NCBI RefSeq assembly: GCF_001995175.1
Contig: NZ_MUKN01000020.1
Location: 1-58,868 of the forward strand
Length of the DNA: 58,868 nucleotides
Direction of reading: 5' to 3'
DNA from: Rathayibacter rhapontici
GTDB taxonomy: Bacteria > Actinomycetota > Actinomycetes > Actinomycetales > Microbacteriaceae
The position numbers and the translations under genes are program-made. The notes under the pieces are model-generated. The model ran no database searches and was not told the DNA's origin. It saw only the letters and a list, made by a program, of their open reading frames with translations. Position 1 is the first letter of the stretch. The number at the start of each line of letters is the position of its first letter. This document shows positions 52,821 through 58,868 of the stretch, one piece after another.

Positions 52821-54320
52821 ATGACCGAGGAACGATTCACGACGACGAACTCCGGAGCGCCGGTCGCGAGCGACCAGCACTCGCTGAGCGTCGGGGCCGA
52901 CGGCCCCCTCGCGCTCCACGACCACTACCTCCTCGAGAAGCTCGCGCAGTTCAACCGCGAGCGCATCCCGGAGCGCGTCGTCCACGCCAAGGGCGGCGGA
53001 GCGTTCGGTCGCTTCGTCACCACCGGCGACGTGAGCGCCTACACCCGCGCCGCGCTCTTCCAGCCGGGCGTCGAGACCGAGATGCTCGCCCGCTTCTCGA
53101 CCGTCGCCGGCGAGCAGGGCTCGCCCGACACCTGGCGCGACCCGCGCGGCTTCGCGCTGAAGTTCTACACGAGCGAGGGCAACTACGACCTCGTCGGCAA
53201 CAACACCCCGGTGTTCTTCCTGCGCGACGGCATCAAGTTCCCCGACTTCATCCGCTCGCAGAAGCGCCTCCCCGGCACGCACCTGCGCGACCACGACATG
53301 CAGTGGGACTTCTGGACGCTGTCCCCGGAGTCGGCCCACCAGGTCACGTGGCTCATGGGCGATCGCGGTCTGCCGAGCTCGTGGCGTCACATGGACGGCT
53401 TCGGATCGCACACGTACCAGTGGATCAACGCGGCCGGCGAGCGCTTCTGGGTGAAGTACCACTTCAAGACCGACCAGGGCGTCGAGATCCTGAGCCAGGA
53501 GCAGGCCGATCAGATCGCCGGAGAGGACGCCGACTTCCACATCCGCGACCTGTCCACCGCGATCGACAGTGGCGACTTCCCGACCTGGAGCCTCTCGGTG
53601 CAGGTCATGCCCTACGAGGACGCGAAGTCGTACCGGTTCAACCCGTTCGACCTCACGAAGGTCTGGCCCCACGCGGACTACCCGCTGATCCCGGTCGGCA
53701 CGATGATCCTCGACCGCAACCCCGAGAACTACTTCGCGCAGATCGAGCAGGCCGCGTTCGCGCCGTCGAACTTCGTGCCCGGCATCGCCGCGAGCCCCGA
53801 CAAGATGCTGCTCGCGCGCATCTTCAGCTACGCCGACGCGCACCGCTACCGCGTGGGCGCCAACCACGCGCAGCTGCCGGTCAACGCTCCGAAGTCGCCG
53901 GTGCACTCGTACTCGAAGGACGGGGCCATGCGCTTCGACTTCCAGAAGTCCGAGGTCCCGGTCTACGCGCCCAACACCCTGGGCGGCGCTCACGCCGACC
54001 CCGCTCGCGCGGCGGAGTCGACCGGCTGGGAGAGCGACGGCGAGCTGACGCGCGCCGCGGCGACCCTGCACGCCGAGGACGACGACTTCGGCCAGGCGGG
54101 CACGCTCTACCGCGAGGTCCTCGACGACGCCGCCCGTGCGCGACTCGTCGCGAACATCGCCGGGCACGTGTCCAAGGTCACGCGTCCCGAGCTGCGCCAG
54201 CGGGTGCTGCAGTACTGGGCGAACGTCGACAGCTCGCTGTCGCAGCGCGTCGCCGAGGCGCTCGAGCCCTCCGCGCCGGGTGCCGACGTGGCCCCGGAGG
54301 AAGTGGGCATCGGGGCCTGA
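52821..54320 (+). CDS. katA: Heme catalase (KatA, small-subunit type)
   Basis: A 499-residue monofunctional heme catalase. Distal His55 ([12 protein letters not shown]), Asn128 ([10 protein letters not shown]) and proximal Tyr337 ([15 protein letters not shown]) are all present, as are the NADPH-type clade-3 segments. The start ATG 52821 is preceded by AGGAGG at ideal distance. It breaks down hydrogen peroxide in the cytoplasm. It is 56 bases downstream of furA, suggesting co-transcription. A dimanganese catalase at 15.9 kb gives the organism a second, iron-free enzyme. Confidence 0.97.
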   Translation: MTEERFTTTNSGAPVASDQHSLSVGADGPLALHDHYLLEKLAQFNRERIPERVVHAKGGGAFGRFVTTGDVSAYTRAALFQPGVETEMLARFSTVAGEQGSPDTWRDPRGFALKFYTSEGNYDLVGNNTPVFFLRDGIKFPDFIRSQKRLPGTHLRDHDMQWDFWTLSPESAHQVTWLMGDRGLPSSWRHMDGFGSHTYQWINAAGERFWVKYHFKTDQGVEILSQEQADQIAGEDADFHIRDLSTAIDSGDFPTWSLSVQVMPYEDAKSYRFNPFDLTKVWPHADYPLIPVGTMILDRNPENYFAQIEQAAFAPSNFVPGIAASPDKMLLARIFSYADAHRYRVGANHAQLPVNAPKSPVHSYSKDGAMRFDFQKSEVPVYAPNTLGGAHADPARAAESTGWESDGELTRAAATLHAEDDDFGQAGTLYREVLDDAARARLVANIAGHVSKVTRPELRQRVLQYWANVDSSLSQRVAEALEPSAPGADVAPEEVGIGA

Positions 54321-54339
54321 CCCCGCCGCCCGAACGAGT

Positions 54340-54371
54340 GCGCGGTGCCGGGCTGGACCCCGGCACCGCGC
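54340..54371 (+). terminator. Intrinsic terminator after katA
   Basis: A perfect 13-base-pair stem, GCGCGGTGCCGGG (54340-54352) with CCCGGCACCGCGC (54359-54371), starts about 20 bases after the katA stop. Confidence 0.88.
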
Positions 54372-54408
54372 GAGTCCGATGTACCCCCGACTTCGAGAGA
54401 CGAGAGAG

Positions 54409-54588
54409 ATGACCACCGAACGATCTTCAGAGTACGTGCCTTCGCCCCTGTGGGGCTCCTACGTGTCGAGCGGATCGGCGACCACGCCGGTCGTCGGCCG
54501 CTACACCGATGTCGAGCCCGCTCGGCCCCGCCGCTCCCGCGAGTACGCGGCCGCCGTGACCGGAGCCGTCGCGCTGCCGTCGACCTGA
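54409..54588 (+). CDS. Small hypothetical protein, 59 aa
   Basis: A 59-residue open frame starting MTTERSSEYVPSPLWGSYVS with a GAGAGACGAGAGAG ribosome-binding stretch before ATG 54409. It is Ser/Pro/Tyr rich, with no membrane segment. It lies after the katA terminator and converges on the MMPL gene. The ribosome-binding site and start argue that it is real, but no family is recognised. Confidence 0.5.
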   Translation: MTTERSSEYVPSPLWGSYVSSGSATTPVVGRYTDVEPARPRRSREYAAAVTGAVALPST

Positions 54589-54687
54589 CCTCCGCCTCCG
54601 CGGACCACGATCAGCGGACGGTGCGGGCTGTCGCGTGCGGCCCCGCATCGTCCGCTTCCCTCTGCGGCCGACGTCCCCCGACGTCGG

Positions 54688-56784
54688 TCAGCGCGTCCCC
54701 GCTCGGTCGAGCGGGGCGGCGTGCGTGCGCCTGCCGCGATCGGTCCGGCGCACGCCCGGCCACCAGAAGGCGTCGCCCGTGAGGAACACGAGCGCCGGCA
54801 CCAGGACCGTCCGCACCACGAGGGTGTCGAGCAGGACTCCGATGCAGACGATCACGCCGATCTGCGTGAGGGCGACGACGGGGAGGACTCCCAGCACGGC
54901 GAAGACCGCGGCGAGGAGGATCCCGGCGCTGGTGATGACGCCTCCGGTCGACGCGAGCGCCCGCACCATGCCCTCGCGGGTGCCGTGCGCTGCCCGCTCC
55001 TCGCTGGCCCGGGTGACGAGGAAGATGTTGTAGTCGACGCCGAGCGCCACGAGGAACAGGAACGCGAACAGCACCACGTTCGCGTCGAAGGCCGGGAATC
55101 CGAGCAGTCCCCGGAACAGGAGGTTCGCCGCTCCGAGACTGGCGAAGAAGGTCGCGAGCACGCTGGCGATCAGCAGCACCGGAGCGACGAGCGAGCGCAG
55201 GAGCAGCGCCAGGATCAGGAACACGATCGCCAGGATGATCGGGATGATCAGCGCCTGGTCCCGCTCCGAGGCCGCCTGGGTGTCGAGCGCGGTCGCGTCG
55301 CTCCCTCCGACGAGGCTCTCGGAGGCGTCGCCGTCGGCCGCCGAGTACGCGTCGCGGAGCGCGCCGATCGTCTCGAACGCCGCAGCGCTCTCCGGCTCGC
55401 CGGCGAGGGTGAGGCTGAGAGCGGTCCGTCCCTTCGCGCTCTCACCCGGGCGGACGGAGTCGACGCCGTCGGTGCCCTCCGCGATCGCGACCGCGTCCTC
55501 GACCGCGTCGTCCGGAGCGAGCACCGTCGTCTGCGCGGTGAGGCCCGCCCCGAAGGACTCGTCGATGACCGCCTGCGCCTGCACCGATTCGGGATCCCCG
55601 AGCAGCTGATCGGTCTGCGAGAGCCCGACCTGCGCTCCGATCAGCCCGAGCGAGAGCAGGGCGACGCCCAGCGTGGCGGCGACGGCGACCCGCGCGGGCC
55701 GGCGGGAGACCCCGCGGCCGAGCCGGGTCCAGAGTCCCGGTCGGTCGGGGGTGCTGCCGACGCCGGGTCGCGGGACGAACGGCCAGAAGAGTCCGCGCCC
55801 GCAGAGGACGAGGGCGGAGGGGAGCACCGCGAGGGCGAACAGGATCGCGATCGCGACGCCGATCGCGCAGGCGAATCCGAGTGCGCGGTTCCCGGCGAGC
55901 TCGGCGAGCAGCAGCGTCAGCAGGCTCAGCGCGACGGTGCCTCCGCTCGCCGCGATCGCGGGCCCGGCGCTTCGGACGGCGGTGGACATCGCCCGGTACC
56001 GGTCGGGTTCGCTCAGCAGCTCCTCCCGGTAGCGGGCGACGAGCAGCAGCGCGTAGTTGGTGCCCGCTCCGAACACCAGGACCGACAGGATCCCGCTGAC
56101 GGAGGCGTCGAGCGCGATCCCCGCCGCGTCGGCCAGCGCTCCGGCGACGATCCGCGCCAGTCCGTCGGCGACGCCGACCACTGCGAGAGGGACGATCCAG
56201 AGCACTGGGCTGCGGTAGGTGGCGATGAGCAGCACCGCGACCACCAGCACGGTGACGAGCAGCAGACGCAGGTCCGCTCCCGCGAAGGCGTTCGAGATGT
56301 CGGCCTGGAAGCCGACGGCCCCCGTCAGGAAGCCGTCCAACCCCTCCGGCAGTCCTTGCGATCCCGCGGAGCGCAGCTCGACGGCGACCGCCTCGACGTC
56401 GGCCTCCACGGAGGACTCCGCCAGCGGCACCGCGACGAGGGCCGCCTCGCCGTCGTCGCTGAACTGCGGCCGGACCGCCTCCGGAGTCGTCGACAGGAGG
56501 GCGAGAGCCTCCGCGCGCTCGGCGATCGCCGAGCGGTCCTCGTCGGTCAGGCCGTCGGGGCGGCTCCACAGCAGGACGCCCGCCGTCGTGTCCGCCGACG
56601 GGAACTCCTCGAGCAGGGCGGCCACCTCCGCCGATTCCGCGGAGTCGGGCAGCCCCGACTGCGGGAAGCCCGACTCGGTGCTCGAGGGCAGCAGGGCGAA
56701 CAGCGCCCCGACTGCGAGCAGCGCGGACAGCAGGGTGAGCCAGGCGCGGCGACGGGAGCGGACGAGGAGGACGAGCGGTGTCAT
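54688..56784 (-). CDS. MMPL/RND family transporter
   Basis: A 698-residue MMPL-type transporter with two matching halves. Each has one helix, a large extracytoplasmic domain (about 36-165 and 380-495) and five helices. Conserved intramembrane motifs are GAGTNYALLLVARYREEL and ALGVDYNIFLVTRASEER. Unlike the MMPL protein at 22.3-25.1 kb it has no C-terminal cassette. It probably exports lipids or hydrophobic drugs. A perfect palindrome lies just upstream of its start, but no regulator is adjacent. Confidence 0.92.
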   Translation of the reverse strand: MTPLVLLVRSRRRAWLTLLSALLAVGALFALLPSSTESGFPQSGLPDSAESAEVAALLEEFPSADTTAGVLLWSRPDGLTDEDRSAIAERAEALALLSTTPEAVRPQFSDDGEAALVAVPLAESSVEADVEAVAVELRSAGSQGLPEGLDGFLTGAVGFQADISNAFAGADLRLLLVTVLVVAVLLIATYRSPVLWIVPLAVVGVADGLARIVAGALADAAGIALDASVSGILSVLVFGAGTNYALLLVARYREELLSEPDRYRAMSTAVRSAGPAIAASGGTVALSLLTLLLAELAGNRALGFACAIGVAIAILFALAVLPSALVLCGRGLFWPFVPRPGVGSTPDRPGLWTRLGRGVSRRPARVAVAATLGVALLSLGLIGAQVGLSQTDQLLGDPESVQAQAVIDESFGAGLTAQTTVLAPDDAVEDAVAIAEGTDGVDSVRPGESAKGRTALSLTLAGEPESAAAFETIGALRDAYSAADGDASESLVGGSDATALDTQAASERDQALIIPIILAIVFLILALLLRSLVAPVLLIASVLATFFASLGAANLLFRGLLGFPAFDANVVLFAFLFLVALGVDYNIFLVTRASEERAAHGTREGMVRALASTGGVITSAGILLAAVFAVLGVLPVVALTQIGVIVCIGVLLDTLVVRTVLVPALVFLTGDAFWWPGVRRTDRGRRTHAAPLDRAGTR

Positions 56785-56807
56785 GGGTCACTTCCGACGG
56801 GGTCGAG

Positions 56808-56833
56808 GAATTAGTCAGCCTACTGACTAATTC
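56808..56833. promoter_or_regulatory. Perfect palindrome upstream of the MMPL gene
   Basis: GAATTAGTCAG (56808-56818) and CTGACTAATTC (56823-56833) are separated by four bases. The site lies 24 bases before the MMPL start and overlaps the stop of the upstream fusion gene. It is likely a TetR- or MarR-type operator. Confidence 0.75.
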
Positions 56834-58350
56834 TGTTCCGCGTCCGGGAAGAACCCGGGGAAGCCGAGCCGGCGCTTCGCGTCGGCGAGCCGCTCCCCGC
56901 TGACGTCGAAGAGCTCCGTCCCCCGGTGAGGGGAGTCGATCTCGGTGCTCGTCACCCGGACCCCGTCGGCGGACACGTCGACGATCGAGGCGCCGGATGC
57001 GGCCACCGACCTCTCGTGGCGCGGGCCGGCGAGCACGTCGGTCCGATTCGCCGCTCCCGGAGCGACCACGACGGGGGCGGGCCCCGTGGTGTCGACGAAC
57101 GCGTGGTGCCAGTGCCCGGCGAGGACCGCGAGGACGGTGCCTCCGGACGCCGCCTCCCACAGGTCGTGCGGATGCACGAGGCCCATCACCGTGTGCAGCG
57201 GAGCCGCCGCCTCGATCGGCGGGTGGTGCAGCACGATCACCACGGGCGCGGCGGGGTCCTCGGCGATCCGGTCGCGGAGCCACGCCAGCGTCGGCTGCTC
57301 GAGGAGCCCCCACGAGGCGCCGCCCGGCACCGAGGAGTCGAGCGCGAGGATGCGCACTCCTCGGACGGCGGTCTCCGTGTTCCACGGGCCGGCGGACCCG
57401 AAGCCCTCCCGGTCGTCGTGATTGCCGAGCGCCAGGACGAGCTCGGCTCCGCGGTCGGCGCACCAGGCTGCGAGCGTCTTCCGGAGCGCGGAGTAGGACT
57501 CGGGGGAGCCGTCGTCCGCCAGGTCTCCCGAGACGACGACCGCGTCGATCCCCTCGACGGCGTCGTGAGCGGCGAGCAGCCGGTCCAGCCCCGCCCTCGT
57601 CTCCAGGATCCGGTTGTACCGCCCCTCCGGATCCGCGAGCAGGTGCGTGTCCGAGAGGTGGAGCAGCCGGAGCGGACGCTCGGACCCCGGTTCGAGGACG
57701 ACGTCGGCGGACCGCGCCGCGGCCTCGATGCGCTGCGCGTTCGTCGCGTCGGGGCCGTCCGTCCAGGCGATCGCCTCGTCGAGCGTCTTGCCGAAGCGGA
57801 GGTGCCTCGCCACCAGCCGCGCCCGCCGCGTGCTCGGAGGCACCCGCAGATGGATCCGCAGATCGAGCAGTGCGCCGACGTCCTCCCACCCCTCGTCCCG
57901 GAGCAGCAGGTAGTTGCCCTCGACCAGGACGACCGTCCCGTCCTCGACGGGGAGACTCAGAGCGCCGGGGACGGGCTCCTCGATCGAGCGGTCGAAGGAG
58001 GAGGCGCTCACCGTGGATCCGGGCGGTGCCGACCGCAGCATCCGGAGCACGGTCATGAACCCGTCGGTGTCGAACGTGTCGGGGGCGCCCATGCGGTCCC
58101 GCCGGCCCAGTTCCCGGAGTCGGTGCTGGGGGAGGTGGTACCCGTCGAGCGGGAGGACCACGGACCGCGGGATCCGTCGATGCAGCTGCTCGGCCAGGGT
58201 GGACTTCCCCGATCCCGGTGAGCCGGTGATCCCGACGATCAGCAGGGGCCGCTCCCGCCGAACGGCGCCGACGAGGGAGACGGCATCGGCGAGCGAGCCG
58301 AGGGTCGGTGGACTGCTCGGGGAGGGAGAGCGTGCATCGGAGCGGGTCAT
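56827..58350 (-). CDS. Fusion of uridine-kinase-like P-loop kinase and metallophosphoesterase
   Basis: A 507-residue two-domain protein. Residues 1-220 are a nucleoside/nucleotide kinase-like P-loop domain: Walker A GSPGSGKST (43-51), LPLDGYHLP, TFDTDGFMT, VLVEGNYLLL and a lid RRARLVARHLRFGKT. Residues 225-507 are a CpdA-like metallophosphoesterase: HLSDTHL (Asp234, His236), GDLADDG (275-281), GNHDD (309-313), HHPP and GHWHH. The two join in frame without a stop. ATG 58350 is preferred over a codon at 58419 as the extra residues look non-coding. The kinase relatives act on sugars or pantothenate-like substrates; the substrate here is unknown. Confidence 0.88.
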   Translation of the reverse strand: MTRSDARSPSPSSPPTLGSLADAVSLVGAVRRERPLLIVGITGSPGSGKSTLAEQLHRRIPRSVVLPLDGYHLPQHRLRELGRRDRMGAPDTFDTDGFMTVLRMLRSAPPGSTVSASSFDRSIEEPVPGALSLPVEDGTVVLVEGNYLLLRDEGWEDVGALLDLRIHLRVPPSTRRARLVARHLRFGKTLDEAIAWTDGPDATNAQRIEAAARSADVVLEPGSERPLRLLHLSDTHLLADPEGRYNRILETRAGLDRLLAAHDAVEGIDAVVVSGDLADDGSPESYSALRKTLAAWCADRGAELVLALGNHDDREGFGSAGPWNTETAVRGVRILALDSSVPGGASWGLLEQPTLAWLRDRIAEDPAAPVVIVLHHPPIEAAAPLHTVMGLVHPHDLWEAASGGTVLAVLAGHWHHAFVDTTGPAPVVVAPGAANRTDVLAGPRHERSVAASGASIVDVSADGVRVTSTEIDSPHRGTELFDVSGERLADAKRRLGFPGFFPDAEQN

Positions 58351-58482
58351 GCGCCCATTCTCGTGACCGCTGCGACCGCGTCCGAGCGTCGGGATCGGCT
58401 CCGGTGGAGGGATCTCCACCTCATCCCCTGTGGAGGGCAGCCGATCTCGACACGCCCGGGATGCGCGATTTCGGCCCGTCGT

Positions 58483-58511
58483 TTGACAGCGTGCCGATCG
58501 CTGCGTAACTT
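58483..58511 (+). promoter_or_regulatory. Tandem rrn-like promoter P1
   Basis: TTGACA (58483-58488), 17 bases, TAACTT (58506-58511), then TATTCCGAGTCGCCAC. It shares its layout and downstream block with P2 at 58763. Confidence 0.6.
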
Positions 58512-58762
58512 ATTCCGAGTCGCCACAAAGGCCGCAGGGAAACGGAAAGAGCAGGGCTCGCAAGAGCCTCTCCTACGTCCCGGCCTCAATCGGGACCATC
58601 CACTCGCCAGGCAGCTTTTCGGAGCACGCCTCGTGTGCAGGATGTAAAGCTTTCGCAGGATCCCTCGGATCCAGCATCTTCGCCGCTCGGCGATGGACTT
58701 CGGTCCGGCCCGGGCAACGTCGGAGCGCCTTCGAGCGTGAGGACATCGCGAAGAAGCCGGAT

Positions 58763-58790
58763 TTGACACGGCCTGCGGATGTGCTAAGTT
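58763..58790 (+). promoter_or_regulatory. Tandem rrn-like promoter P2
   Basis: TTGACA (58763-58768), 16 bases, TAAGTT (58785-58790) with TGC before it (extended -10), then ATACAAGTTGCCAC. This resembles rRNA operon promoters of Micrococcales. Confidence 0.65.
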
Positions 58791-58868
58791 ATACAAGTTG
58801 CCACGGCGGCGGTGAGAATAACTTCTCTACAGCTTAGCCGGTCACACAGTGACAAGCAACAAGGATTT

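Larger units (their letters stand above)
58351..58868 (+). other. Gene-free region leading to the window end
   Basis: No coding frame here looks real. It holds two tandem promoters in the plus direction (58483-58511 and 58763-58790). AT content rises toward the end, where ATAACTTCTC and CACAGTGACAAGC resemble an rRNA leader. Confidence 0.5.

Overview
The window is chromosomal DNA of a very GC-rich actinobacterium, most likely a member of the Microbacteriaceae (Rathayibacter/Curtobacterium-like; the genus is an inference). The reasons are: strong G/C bias at third codon positions; a protein of the mycothiol-dependent maleylpyruvate isomerase type; short paired proteins of the Microbacteriaceae DUF7882 type; MarP and Eis homologues; a FurA-catalase pair; an IdeR/DtxR-type iron box; many GTGA/ATGA stop-start overlaps; and dispersed 'GTCGAGTAG...TATCGAGA' intergenic palindromes. 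I see no phage, insertion sequence, CRISPR array or tRNA gene. I recognise about 60 protein genes.

Layout. 1-6.3 kb: mixed housekeeping genes (DinB-like protein, GNAT, DUF7882 pair, nnrD, histidine phosphatase, two alpha/beta hydrolases, a lipoprotein). 6.4-13.5 kb: LuxR- and AraC-type regulators, a CPBP protease-like membrane protein, a Tat-type secreted protein with three 70-residue repeats, and an epimerase. 13.6-19.3 kb: a stress region with a three-gene operon (DUF3618, holin-X-like membrane protein, low-complexity protein), manganese catalase, a lipoprotein, CsbD, a formaldehyde-dehydrogenase-like MDR enzyme and Ohr. 19.3-25.9 kb: chorismate mutase, a palindromic CTGCAG repeat cluster, then a YhgE/Pip protein and an MMPL transporter carrying an unusual ABC-ATPase-like tail. 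A TetR regulator is divergent from these, with three evenly spaced palindromes in the shared promoter. 25.9-32.2 kb: LysR, two aldo/keto reductases, a LysM lipoprotein, an ArsR-like/serine-hydrolase/membrane-protein operon, and a hairpin-repeat array. 32.2-40.8 kb: purL, a GT39-like protein, marP, eis, and small genes. 40.8-48.4 kb: an iron-siderophore ABC operon behind an iron box, then pgmB plus a GH65 phosphorylase behind a LacI-type operator. 48.6-58.4 kb: purQ, purS, a VOC protein, a PDZ serine protease, furA-katA, a second MMPL transporter and a kinase-metallophosphoesterase fusion. The last 400 bases hold two tandem promoters that look like those of an rRNA operon, which would begin just outside the window.

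An important caveat concerns sequence quality. Seven otherwise ordinary genes (alpha/beta hydrolase, small lipoprotein, ohr, YhgE/Pip, LysR, aldo/keto reductase, VOC protein) are each broken by one frameshift, and each is repaired to a normal length by adding exactly one base in a G/C-rich context. This uniform sign points to consensus sequence error rather than gene decay.

The most interesting biology is the MMPL-ABC-like fusion with its three-operator promoter, the kinase-phosphoesterase fusion, and two little-known families of structured intergenic repeats.
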